Positions 24,523 to 31,800 of a stretch of DNA of 64,000 nt are shown piece by piece; within the stretch, counting starts at the first letter, position 1, and each line of letters begins with the position of its first letter. The translations under genes were made by a program, and so were the position numbers. Source of the DNA: Gemmatimonadaceae bacterium. GTDB lineage: Bacteria > Gemmatimonadota > Gemmatimonadetes > Gemmatimonadales > Gemmatimonadaceae. The notes below the pieces were generated by a model. That model did not search any database and had not been told where the DNA came from. It saw only the letters and a list, made by a program, of their open reading frames with translations. The stretch covers positions 124,001-188,000 of the forward strand of contig WYBP01000003.1 of the NCBI GenBank assembly GCA_011525845.1. The letters are read 5' to 3'.

Positions 24523-25140
24523 TTACCCCACGCGGGGGAGTGGGGTGGAAGCTCGGAAATCGGACGCCTCCGGGAAAGGGGCGACCTCGCTCCGGGCCCC
24601 GCCCTTCGCGCGGCGGTTGGCGAGCCAGGCGTCGAACGCGCTCTCGACGAACCCGCCCGAGCGGTCCTGCGCGCCCGCGGCGCGCACGGCGAGGTCGTTC
24701 GCGTACTCGTTCTGCGGATGGCCCGCGTGTCCCTTCACCCAGCACCACTGGTGCTCGTGCCCGGCGACCGCGTGGATCGCCTCGTGCCAGAGCGCGAGGT
24801 TCTCGATCGCGCCGGTCTTCCGCTTCCAGCCGTTCCTCGCCCAGCCATGCACCCAGGAGGTCATCCCGTCCACGATGTAGCGGGAGTCCGTGGTGAAGCG
24901 CACGCTGAAGCGCCCGTCCTTGCTGCCAAGGCCGCGGAAGGCCTCGATCACCGAGGTGAGCGCCATCTTGTTGTTCGTCGTGGCCGGGGCGCTCACCCAG
25001 AGGTCGCGCCGCGAGATGCGCCCGTCGGCGTGGCGGTACTCGGCGAGGACGCCGGCGCCGCCGGGATTGTCCCCCTCCTTGCCGTTGCCGAGGCAGGACT
25101 CGTCGGCGAAGATCGCGACGATGGGGAAGCGCGCGGTCAC
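24523..25140 (-). CDS. RNase HI-like protein with altered active site
   Basis: A 205-residue RNase H fold protein. Four conserved sites align with RNase HI: Asp13 (IFADESC), Asp85 (FTTDSRYIVDG), His138 (WVKGHAGH) and Asp149 (NEYANDLAV). The second catalytic carboxylate, Glu in TTNNRMEL, is Ala60 here (TTNNKMAL), and an insertion (NGKEGDNP) splits the usual SGNPGPGG loop. It may have low or altered RNA/DNA hybrid cleavage activity, or use another acid. A basic, disordered tail of ~50 residues follows the fold. The GTG start overlaps the previous stop by 4 bases. Confidence 0.8.
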   Translation of the reverse strand: MTARFPIVAIFADESCLGNGKEGDNPGGAGVLAEYRHADGRISRRDLWVSAPATTNNKMALTSVIEAFRGLGSKDGRFSVRFTTDSRYIVDGMTSWVHGWARNGWKRKTGAIENLALWHEAIHAVAGHEHQWCWVKGHAGHPQNEYANDLAVRAAGAQDRSGGFVESAFDAWLANRRAKGGARSEVAPFPEASDFRASTPLPRVG

Positions 25141-25355
25141 CTCACCACCTCGAAGCGGTCCGTCTCCTCGAGCAGGATCTCGAGCGCGGCCCCCGTGGTC
25201 GGGTGCCGCGCGATGATCGCCTCCCGCCCGTCGCGCACGACGAGCTTCTCCGGCACCACGAGGAACTCGGTCCCGCGCCGGAAGAGCCGGATGCGCCGCG
25301 CGTCCACGATCGCCCGCTCGAGTGCGTCGTACTCCGCCACCGTCAGCTGCCCCAC
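25137..25355 (-). CDS. Small protein of unknown function in the M20/RNase H operon
   Basis: A 72-residue protein beginning at GTG 25355 inside the end of the M20 gene and overlapping the RNase H start by 4 bases. The sequence is short mixed alpha/beta (AEYDALERAIVDARRIRLFRRGTEFLVV) with many charged residues and no Cys. The tight coupling on both sides supports a real gene. No family is recognised; a small DNA- or RNA-binding protein is only a guess. Confidence 0.62.
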   Translation of the reverse strand: MGQLTVAEYDALERAIVDARRIRLFRRGTEFLVVPEKLVVRDGREAIIARHPTTGAALEILLEETDRFEVVR

Positions 25356-26521
25356 GCGGTACCCTCCGGTCCGGACCAGGCGCGGATCACGTCGGTGAGG
25401 ACGTCGGTCGCGCGCGTCACCTGCTCCACCGGAACGTACTCCTCGGCCGCGTGCGCGAGGGCGATGTCCCCCGGCCCGAAGCAGACCGCGGGGATGCCGG
25501 CGGCGGAGAGGAGCGCCGCATCGGTCCAGCAGGAGAGCCCCTCGACGCTCGGCGTCACGCCGTGCGCCCGGGCGGCGTCGCTGAGCGCGAGGACGATCGG
25601 ATGGTCGAGCGGCACGTCGTTCGGGGCCTGGGTGAGGCCGCGCCTCACCTCGGCCGCGAACTCGGGGAAGCGCGCGCGGACCCGCGCGATCGCCGCCTCG
25701 ACCTCGGAGACGAACTCCTCGCCGCGCTCCCCAGGCAGCGTCCGGCGCTCGAGGCTCACCGTGCAGCGATCGGGATAGGTGGAGATCCCCGTCCCGCCGG
25801 CGATCACGCCGGCGTGCAGCGAGGCGTGGCCCAGGAGGGGGTGCGTGCGCTTCGCGAGCGTCTCCCGCTGGAAGGCGTCGAGCTCGGCGAGCAGGTGCGC
25901 CATCCCCGTGATCGCGTCCACGCCGATGTCGTAGCGGGAGCCGTGCGCGGCGCGCCCGGTGGCCACCACGTCCACCCAGGCGAAGCCGCGGTGCGCCGGC
26001 GCGATCGCGAGGCGGGTCGGCTCCGTGACGATCGCGGCGTGCGCCGTCACGCCGCAGTCGATCAGGTGCCGCGTCCCGTGGCTCTCGAACTCCTCGTCGA
26101 TGACCGCGGCGATGATCACCTCGCCGCCAAGCCCGTCCTCCGCCGCGCGCGCCGCGGCCGCGCACATCGCCGCGATGCCGCCCTTCATGTCGGCCGAGCC
26201 GCGACCGTAGAGCCGGCCGTCGCGCTCCACGGCGCGCCAGGGCTCGTGGGTCATCCCGTCCACGCCCACCGTGTCGAGGTGGCCGTTCAGCAGGAGCGAG
26301 CGACCGCCGACGCCGCCCCCGATGCGGGCGAGGACGTTCGGGCGCCCCGGGAGCGGCTCGAGGAGGTCGACCTTGAATCCCCAGGCGCCAAGCACCTCGG
26401 CCAGCGCCTCAGCGGCCGCACGCTCCCCGGGCCCGCCGGGGACGAGGCGGGGGTTGCGCGAGTCGATCTCGACGAGCGCACGCGTGAGCGCGAGTGCGTC
26501 TCCGCGGGGGATGCTGGGCAT
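25343..26521 (-). CDS. M20 family metallopeptidase/deacylase (ArgE/DapE type)
   Basis: A 392-residue zinc hydrolase. The metal and catalytic sites are visible: LLNGHLDTV (about 79), GSADMKGG (about 109), general base DEEF (about 140), VTEPT and the C-terminal His in IALAHAAEEYVP (about 363). The dimerisation lid begins at about 180 (RGFAWVDVVATGRAAHGSR). Homologues remove acetyl or succinyl groups from ornithine or diaminopimelate precursors, or cleave dipeptides; the sequence does not settle which. It is the first gene of the long minus-strand run, preceded by the terminator of the lysine-rich protein gene. Confidence 0.88.
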   Translation of the reverse strand: MPSIPRGDALALTRALVEIDSRNPRLVPGGPGERAAAEALAEVLGAWGFKVDLLEPLPGRPNVLARIGGGVGGRSLLLNGHLDTVGVDGMTHEPWRAVERDGRLYGRGSADMKGGIAAMCAAAARAAEDGLGGEVIIAAVIDEEFESHGTRHLIDCGVTAHAAIVTEPTRLAIAPAHRGFAWVDVVATGRAAHGSRYDIGVDAITGMAHLLAELDAFQRETLAKRTHPLLGHASLHAGVIAGGTGISTYPDRCTVSLERRTLPGERGEEFVSEVEAAIARVRARFPEFAAEVRRGLTQAPNDVPLDHPIVLALSDAARAHGVTPSVEGLSCWTDAALLSAAGIPAVCFGPGDIALAHAAEEYVPVEQVTRATDVLTDVIRAWSGPEGTAWGS

Positions 26522-26540
26522 CGGCGAGGGCGAGGGGGGA

Positions 26541-26570
26541 AATGAAAAGAGCGCACCGGGCGGTGCGCTC
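26541..26570 (-). terminator. Rho-independent terminator of the lysine-rich protein gene
   Basis: Minus-strand GAGCGCACC/GGTGCGCTC pairs over 9 bp with a 4-base loop (26549-26570) and is followed by TTTTCATTT. It is the clearest intrinsic terminator in the window and lies 26 bases after the stop of the gene at 26596. Confidence 0.9.
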
Positions 26571-26595
26571 CCGTCACACCGCGTGGGCTCAGCGG

Positions 26596-27192
26596 TTACT
26601 TCTTCTTGGCGACGGGCTTCTTCGCCGCGGGCTTCTTGGCAGCCTTCTTCGCCGCCGGCTTCTTGGTGGCCGCCTTCTTGGCGGCGAGCTTCTTCGCTGC
26701 GGGCTTCTTGGCGGACTTCTTCGCCGCGGGCTTCTTGTCGGCGCTCGCCGCGCCTGCGGTCTTACGTGCCGCCACCTTCTTGAGGACGTCCTTCGTGAGC
26801 GATCCGCCCGGCGTGAAGGGGGAGACGACGTGCTTTCCGCTGGCGGCGGCCGCGGCCTTCGACGGCAGCTTGCCCTTGTGCTTCTTCACCCAAGCGTCCT
26901 CGGCGGAGCGGACGAGCTTGTCGGCTTCGTCCTGCGTCATCTGGCCGCGGCGCACCATATACTGGACGAGGTCGCGCGCGCTCTCGAGGGAGAAGGCCTG
27001 GAGCCCGGCGGCGGCACCGACGACCTCCTTCATGGCGGCGGCCATCTTGCTGCCGGCCTCGAGGGAGATCTCGTGGGCCTTGGCCGCCATCTCGGCGACG
27101 GTGTCCCGGACGTCCTGTCCGCGGTGGCCTGGGCTCTTCTTTGCTGGGGCGGCGGGAGCGGCCGTTTCGGCCGACATCGCGGATGCGAACAT
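26596..27192 (-). CDS. Lysine/alanine-rich histone H1-like protein
   Basis: A 198-residue protein in two parts. Residues 1-105 are a phasin-like helical region (AHEISLEAGSKMAAAMKEVVGAAAGL, then LVQYMVRRGQMTQDEADKLV). Residues 145-198 are PAAKK/AAKK-type repeats with about 40% Lys, like bacterial histone H1 mimics (AlgP, Hc1-like) that bind DNA through charge. A strong promoter with TATACT and its own intrinsic terminator suggest high monocistronic expression. The ATG at 27192 has a GGAAG site 9 bases upstream. It may organise the nucleoid, or bind DNA to storage granules through the phasin-like part. Confidence 0.8.
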   Translation of the reverse strand: MFASAMSAETAAPAAPAKKSPGHRGQDVRDTVAEMAAKAHEISLEAGSKMAAAMKEVVGAAAGLQAFSLESARDLVQYMVRRGQMTQDEADKLVRSAEDAWVKKHKGKLPSKAAAAASGKHVVSPFTPGGSLTKDVLKKVAARKTAGAASADKKPAAKKSAKKPAAKKLAAKKAATKKPAAKKAAKKPAAKKPVAKKK

Positions 27193-27238
27193 TAGTTTGG
27201 CTTCCGTTGCGAGGTGCTGCGCGACATGAACGGCCGCA

Positions 27239-27266
27239 AGTATATGATTTTTTTGGACGTACGCAA
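27239..27266 (-). promoter_or_regulatory. Sigma-70 promoter of the lysine-rich protein gene
   Basis: Minus-strand TTGCGT (27266-27261), a 16-base A-rich spacer and TATACT (27244-27239). Transcription would start near 27232, about 40 bases before the ATG at 27192. The spacer contains a run of seven A's. Confidence 0.7.
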
Positions 27267-27354
27267 GTGACGGCAGGGGCGGAATTTAGGGCATTTCCCA
27301 CTCTGAACGTATCTCACTTTCAATACAGCAACACAACACATAAACAACAGTAAC

Positions 27355-28449
27355 GTGACACTACCACTCCAAGGCATCCGAATTCTCGATCTCACGCGCG
27401 TTCTCGCCGGACCTCTCGCGACGATGATTCTGGCCGATCTTGGTGCGGAAGTCATCAAGGTCGAGCGCCCGGGGACCGGCGACGACACGCGCGGGTGGGG
27501 ACCTCCGTTCGATGACCGCGGGGAGAGCGCGTACTTCCTCTCCGTGAACCGGAACAAGCTGAGTGTCGCCGCCGACTTCGACGAGCCCGCGGACCGGGAG
27601 CTGCTGCACGCGCTGGTCGCCGGCGCGGACGTGGTCCTCGACAACTTCCGGGAGGGTTCGCTCGAGCGACGCGGATTCGGGCCCGACGAGATGGTCGCGC
27701 GGCATCCCCGGCTGGTCTGGTGCACCATCACCGGCTTCGGCCTGGGGAATCCGCGTCCCGGGTACGACTTCGTGGTGCAGGCCGAGAGCGGGTGGATGGC
27801 GATCACCGGGGCGCCGGACGGCGCGCCGACCAAGATCGGCGTGGCGGTGGTGGACGTCCTGGCGGGGAAGGATGCGGCGATCGCGGTGCTCGCCGCGCTG
27901 GCCGGCGGCCGGCAGGGCGCGCGGCGGCTCTCCGTCTCGCTCGCGCACAGCGCGGCGGCGGCCCTCGTGAACATCTCGCAGAACGCGCTGGTGACGGGCC
28001 GCGAGTCCCCGCGGTGGGGGAACGCGCATCCGACGCTCGTGCCGTACGATCTCTTCGAGACGGCGGACCGGCCGATGGTGATCGCCGTGGGGAACGATCC
28101 CCAGTTCGCCCAGTGCGTCCGGGCGCTCGGGCTCGACGAGCTCGCGGCGGACGCGTCGCTCCGGACGAATGCCGGGCGCTTCGCCGCGCGCGAGCGCGTG
28201 GTGGGCGCGATCGCCGCGACGGTGCGCACGCGTCCGTCGGCGCACTGGGTGGAGGTCCTGGGACGCGTGGGGGTGCCGTGCGGGCCCGTGCAGACGGTGC
28301 TCGAAGCGCTCCAGGGGGTCGATGCCTCGCCCCTCACCGGCGTCGCGCCGCTGGCACCGGGTACCGTGCGGCGCCCGCCGCCGCTCCTCGACGAGCATGG
28401 CGCGCTCGTGCGTGCCGAGGGGTGGGGGGCGTTCGCGAAAGGGGCCTGA
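27355..28449 (+). CDS. Class III CoA-transferase (CaiB/BaiF family)
   Basis: A 364-residue member of the formyl-CoA/carnitinyl-CoA transferase family. The N-terminus shows LDLTRVLAGPLATMILADLGAEVIKVE, typical of the CoA-binding fold; catalytic Asp is in AVVDVLAGKDA (about residue 166), and SLAHSAAAALVNISQNAL matches the following helix. Such enzymes swap CoA between two acids through an aspartyl-CoA intermediate. Acceptor and donor are unknown, and no acyl-CoA gene is adjacent. The GTG start at 27355 follows an AT-rich, divergent gap of 162 bases shared with the lysine-rich protein gene. Confidence 0.88.
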   Translation: MTLPLQGIRILDLTRVLAGPLATMILADLGAEVIKVERPGTGDDTRGWGPPFDDRGESAYFLSVNRNKLSVAADFDEPADRELLHALVAGADVVLDNFREGSLERRGFGPDEMVARHPRLVWCTITGFGLGNPRPGYDFVVQAESGWMAITGAPDGAPTKIGVAVVDVLAGKDAAIAVLAALAGGRQGARRLSVSLAHSAAAALVNISQNALVTGRESPRWGNAHPTLVPYDLFETADRPMVIAVGNDPQFAQCVRALGLDELAADASLRTNAGRFAARERVVGAIAATVRTRPSAHWVEVLGRVGVPCGPVQTVLEALQGVDASPLTGVAPLAPGTVRRPPPLLDEHGALVRAEGWGAFAKGA

Positions 28450-28460
28450 AGCGGTCGCGC

Positions 28461-28487
28461 CGTCACGTCCCGGAACGGGGCGTGACG
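28461..28487 (+). terminator. Hairpin after the CoA-transferase gene
   Basis: CGTCACGTCCC and GGGGCGTGACG pair over 11 bp (one G-T) with a GGAAC loop, 12 bases after the stop. No T-run follows, so termination is unproven. The hairpin stands between the CoA-transferase and the sigma factor gene. Confidence 0.5.
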
Positions 28488-28591
28488 CGGACCCCGGATG
28501 CTCGTCCCTGCTATGCGACAAGCAGTGCAGCGCCGGGTTCGAGCTGGTCGACCGGCGGTGTCGGGTACTGTCCTCGACGTGGTGGTTGGAT

Positions 28592-28597
28592 TACACT
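28592..28597 (+). promoter_or_regulatory. TANNNT -10 element before the sigma factor gene
   Basis: TACACT ends 6 bases before GTG 28604. No good -35 or ribosome site is visible. A leaderless transcript would start at the GTG. Confidence 0.4.
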
Positions 28598-28603
28598 AGC
28601 GTC

Positions 28604-29176
28604 GTGCCTCTCAAGACGACCGAACCGACGCCGCAGGAAGACCTGATCGACGCCGACCAGGCGGTCATCGACCGCGTGCTCGCCGGCGACCGCAACGCTT
28701 TCGGCATCCTGATCGAGCGCTACAGCGACCCGCTGTACCGCCACGCCTACGGGATGACGGGCAGCGCGGACGTGGCGGAGGACATCCTGCAGGTCTCGTT
28801 CATCAAGGCGTTCCACCACCTTGGCGAGGTCCGGGGCCGGTTCGATGCGTGGGTCTTCAGGATCGTGGCCAACGGGTGCAAGGACTGGCTCAAGAACATC
28901 CGGCGCACGCACCTGAGTTACGAGGAGGACGATCAACCGTCTGGATTACAGACGCCTGAGGAAGAGTTGGACCGGGGGGAGATCCGGCGCGACCTGGACG
29001 GCGCGTTGGCGGCACTCCCGGCGAGTCTGCGGGAAGCGTTCGTGATGAAGCACGTCGAAGGCCGCTCGTACGAGGAGATGGCCGAGTTGCTCGACGCGAC
29101 GGTCGGTGCCCTGAAGATGCGTGTCCATCGCGCCCGCGAGGCGCTGCAGAAGCTCCTGGAGGATCGATACTCGTGA
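28604..29176 (+). CDS. ECF-type RNA polymerase sigma factor
   Basis: A 190-residue sigma-70 family factor. Region 2 spans about 30-90 (ERYSDPLYRHAYGMTGSADVAEDILQVSF, then WVFRIVANGCKDWLKN) and region 4 about 130-185 (LPASLREAFVMKHVEGRSYEEMAELL, then GALKMRVHRAREALQK). There is no region 1 or 3. The gene overlaps a 100-residue protein by 4 bases, the usual sigma/anti-sigma layout. Target promoters are not known. GTG 28604 is preferred because the longer frame is the shadow of the CoA-transferase gene. Confidence 0.93.
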   Translation: MPLKTTEPTPQEDLIDADQAVIDRVLAGDRNAFGILIERYSDPLYRHAYGMTGSADVAEDILQVSFIKAFHHLGEVRGRFDAWVFRIVANGCKDWLKNIRRTHLSYEEDDQPSGLQTPEEELDRGEIRRDLDGALAALPASLREAFVMKHVEGRSYEEMAELLDATVGALKMRVHRAREALQKLLEDRYS

Positions 29177-29475
29177 TGCATGACTCCCTTGACCCCCGTG
29201 ACGCGGTGCGTCAGCCGACGCCCGAGCCCCGCCCTGCGGTGCAGGCGGAGCCCGCGGCCGCCGCTGACCGCGAGGTGCCGCTCGCGGCCGAAGAGCTGCC
29301 CCCGGCCGTGCACGCGTACCTCGACGGCGACAAGGTCGCCGACGCCGCCCTCTCGGGTGCCGAGCGCGAGCTCGAACTTTGGAAGCGGATCAGCGCCGAG
29401 ACGGGCCGCCGCCGCCGGATGATGACGCCCTCGCACCTGCAGGCGCAGATCCTCGCCAAGCTCTCGGACGACTGA
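29173..29475 (+). CDS. Probable anti-sigma partner of the ECF factor
   Basis: A 100-residue soluble protein translated from GTG 29173 (ATG 29176 also possible) overlapping the sigma factor stop by 4 bases. The first half is Pro/Glu rich, and the second half has a helical segment AVHAYLDGDKVADAALSGAERELELWKRI that resembles the sigma-binding helices of anti-sigma factors. It lacks the HxxxCxxC zinc motif and any membrane segment, so it would be an unusual, cytosolic anti-sigma. The assignment rests on gene position. A strong terminator hairpin follows. Confidence 0.55.
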   Translation: MMHDSLDPRDAVRQPTPEPRPAVQAEPAAAADREVPLAAEELPPAVHAYLDGDKVADAALSGAERELELWKRISAETGRRRRMMTPSHLQAQILAKLSDD

Positions 29476-29500
29476 GCGCACCACGCGCAGCAGCACCCAG

Positions 29501-29531
29501 GGCCGCCCCTCCGGGGGCGGCCTTCGTCTTT
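29501..29531 (+). terminator. Terminator after the sigma/anti-sigma pair
   Basis: GGCCGCCCC/GGGGCGGCC with a TCCG loop (29501-29522) is followed by TTCGTCTTT. It sits 26 bases after the stop. Confidence 0.8.
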
Positions 29532-29637
29532 CCCGCCCCCGTGCAACGGCGGGCGCCCAGGTGGCGTAGATTGGGGCGTCGGTCCGCTCCGCTCACGCGT
29601 GAGCCCAACCCCAGCCGAGCCCCTTCCGGAGCCTTTC

Positions 29638-30165
29638 GTGCCCGCCTATCGCCGTGAGAGACCCAATGCCGATGAGTTCGCGTCCTTCTACTCGGGCTAC
29701 CTCCAGCAAGTGCCGGACGGCGATGTCGTCGAGGCGTTGATCGGCGGCGCCGAGATCGCGGCGGCGCTCCTGCACGACGTGCCGGAGGAGGTGGCGTCGA
29801 AGGCGTACGCGCCGGGGAAGTGGACGCTCAAGGAAGTGGTGCAGCACCTCGCCGACGCGGAGCGGATCTTCGCGTACCGGGCGCTGCGCATCGCGCGCGG
29901 CGACGCGACGGAGCTGCCGGGGTGGGACGAGAATGCCTACGCCCCGGCGAGCGGTGCGAAGGAGCGTTCGCTCGAGTCGCTGCTCGATGAACTCGAGTCG
30001 GTGCGCGAGTCGACGGTGACGCTGTTCGAAGGGCTCCCCGAGGAGGCGTGGACGCGCACCGGGCGGGCGAACGGGCAGAAGGTGAGCGTGCGGGCGCTGG
30101 CGTGGATCACGGCGGGGCATCTGCTGCACCACCTCGAGATCATACAGGAACGCTATCTCGTGTGA
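29638..30165 (+). CDS. DinB-like metal-dependent protein
   Basis: A 175-residue DinB/YfiT-type four-helix-bundle protein. Metal-binding histidines fit LKEVVQHLADAERIFAYR (about 63) and GHLLHHLEIIQERY near the C-terminus, with a third His expected between. DinB proteins bind divalent metal; many are thiol transferases (bacillithiol or mycothiol dependent) or unknown. The GTG at 29638 is chosen since a GGAG site lies 6 bases before it; a GTG at 29599 would add 13 Pro-rich residues with no such site. TAGATT at 29569-29574 may be its -10. Confidence 0.8.
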   Translation: MPAYRRERPNADEFASFYSGYLQQVPDGDVVEALIGGAEIAAALLHDVPEEVASKAYAPGKWTLKEVVQHLADAERIFAYRALRIARGDATELPGWDENAYAPASGAKERSLESLLDELESVRESTVTLFEGLPEEAWTRTGRANGQKVSVRALAWITAGHLLHHLEIIQERYLV

Positions 30166-30181
30166 GGATGGTCTTCCTGCA

Positions 30182-30296
30182 GATGTGAGATGGGAGATGG
30201 GAGATGTGGGGGTGCGCAATGCAGAGGGGGCGATCCGTTTTCGGACGCCCCCTTTGCCGTTCCCTCCCATCTCACATCTCCCATCCCACATCTCGC
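30182..30296. repeat. Inverted heptamer-repeat arms around a hairpin
   Basis: A left arm (30182-30210) of GATGGGA-type units is matched, with about three mismatches over 28 bases, by a right arm (30264-30293). The hairpin 30225-30253 is in the middle. It lies between the convergent DinB-like and lpdA genes. The arrangement equals that at 1381-1476. Confidence 0.85.
30225..30255. terminator. Terminator hairpin between convergent genes
   Basis: AGGGGGCG pairs with CGCCCCCT, and an inner TCCG/CGGA pair closes a TTTT loop; TTT follows on the plus strand. It can end transcription from both sides. Confidence 0.8.
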
Positions 30297-31705
30297 TAGA
30301 GATGCAACGCCCGCCCCAGCGCGCCGAGCGCGGCTTCCTTCACCGTCTCGCTCAGCGTCGGGTGGGAGTGGACCGTCGCGCCGATGTCGTCCGCGGTGCC
30401 GCGGTACTCCATCGCCAGCACCACCTCGCTCAGCAGCTCGCTCACGTTCGGGCCGATCATGTGGCAGCCGAGCACCTCGTCCGTGCGGGCGTCGGTCACG
30501 AACTTCACGAAGCCGTCGGTCTGCCCCATCGTGCGGGCGCGGCCGTTCGCGCTGAAGGGGTACTTGCCCACCTTGTATTTCACCCCGCTCGCCTTCACCT
30601 CGGCCTCCGTGAGCCCGCACATCGCGACCTCGGGCCAGGTGTAGACCACGCCGGGCATGTTCTTGTAGTGCATGTGCGCCTTCTGGCCCGCGATCACCTC
30701 GGCGGCGATCACGCCCTCCTCCTCCGCCTTGTGGGCGAGGAGCTTGCCCCCCACCGCGTCGCCGATGGCGTAGACGTTCGGGAGGTTGGTGCGGAGCTGG
30801 TCGTCCACGACGATCTCGCCGCGCGCGCCGAGCTTGAGCCCGAGGGTCTGCGGGTCGATGCCGGTGAGCGCCGGCCGGCGGCCGATCGCGACGAGCACGT
30901 AGTCCGCGCCGAAGGTGCGCGCCGCGCCGTTCTGCTCGGTGCCGATCACCACGCGCGCGCCGTCCCGGTGCCCGCCCGTGACCTTGGTGCCGGTGTGGAG
31001 CTCCAGCCCCTGCTTGGCGAAGACGCGCGTGGCTTCCTTCGTGATGTCGGCGTCGCAGCCGGGGAGGATCGTCGGCGCGAACTCGAGCACGGTGACCATC
31101 GAGCCGAGGCGGCGCCAGACGGAGCCGAGCTCGAGGCCGATCACCCCGCCCCCGATCACGATCAGGTGCTTGGGCACCTCGGGGATGCGCAGCGCGCCCA
31201 CGTTCGAGAGGATGCGCTCCTCGTCGAAGGGGAGGTAGGGGAGCTCCATCGGCACGGAGCCGGTGGCGATGATGACGTTCTTCGGGCGGTAGGTCGTGGT
31301 GGTGCCGTCGAACGAGCGCACGTCCACGACGTTCCCCGCCTTGAGCGTGCCGAACCCCTTCGCCCAATGGATCTTGTTCTTCTTGAAGAGGAACTCGACA
31401 CCCTTGGTGTTGGCGGCGACCACGTCGTCCTTGCGCTTCATCATCCGCGCGAGGTCGAACGAGAGCCCCTGGAACTCGATGCCGTGCTCGGCGGCGTGGA
31501 GCCGCGCGAACTCGAAGTGTTCCGTGGAGCCGAGGAGCGCCTTGGACGGGATGCACCCGACGTTGACGCAGGTGCCGCCGAGGGTCTTGTCGAGCTCGAC
31601 GCAGACGACGGAGAGGCCGAGCTGGGCGGCGCGGATCGAGGCGACGTAGCCGCCGGGACCGCCGCCGATCACCAGGACGTCGGGAGTGAGATTCGGGTCG
31701 GGCAA
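30296..31705 (-). CDS. lpdA: Dihydrolipoyl dehydrogenase (E3)
   Basis: A 469-residue FAD flavoprotein that reoxidises lipoyl groups of pyruvate and 2-oxoglutarate dehydrogenases. It shows the FAD motif VIGGGPGGYVASIRAAQLG (12-30), the redox disulfide GGTCVNVGC (Cys46 and Cys51), the NAD motif IGGGVIGLELGSVWRRLG, and the catalytic pair near the C-terminus HSHPTLSETV. The TTG at 31705 gives a length normal for the family; no better start lies upstream and the preceding frame is unlike protein. TAGATT at 31745-31740 may be its -10. The E2 gene lies 2.5 kb away across a glycosyltransferase gene, so E1/E2/E3 are not one operon here. Confidence 0.94.
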   Translation of the reverse strand: MPDPNLTPDVLVIGGGPGGYVASIRAAQLGLSVVCVELDKTLGGTCVNVGCIPSKALLGSTEHFEFARLHAAEHGIEFQGLSFDLARMMKRKDDVVAANTKGVEFLFKKNKIHWAKGFGTLKAGNVVDVRSFDGTTTTYRPKNVIIATGSVPMELPYLPFDEERILSNVGALRIPEVPKHLIVIGGGVIGLELGSVWRRLGSMVTVLEFAPTILPGCDADITKEATRVFAKQGLELHTGTKVTGGHRDGARVVIGTEQNGAARTFGADYVLVAIGRRPALTGIDPQTLGLKLGARGEIVVDDQLRTNLPNVYAIGDAVGGKLLAHKAEEEGVIAAEVIAGQKAHMHYKNMPGVVYTWPEVAMCGLTEAEVKASGVKYKVGKYPFSANGRARTMGQTDGFVKFVTDARTDEVLGCHMIGPNVSELLSEVVLAMEYRGTADDIGATVHSHPTLSETVKEAALGALGRALHL

Positions 31706-31784
31706 GGGACGGGGAGTGCGAGGGGTGTTGGTCGGGCGGAATCTAAACGCAGGAACGGTGCCAGCCCCGGGCGGGGGCCGGCGA

Positions 31785-31790
31785 TAACTT
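31785..31790 (+). promoter_or_regulatory. Candidate -10 of the glycosyltransferase gene
   Basis: TAACTT ends 10 bases before ATG 31801. The distance is slightly longer than at the other leaderless-like starts. No Shine-Dalgarno is visible. Confidence 0.35.
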
Positions 31791-31800
31791 GGGGGCACGG

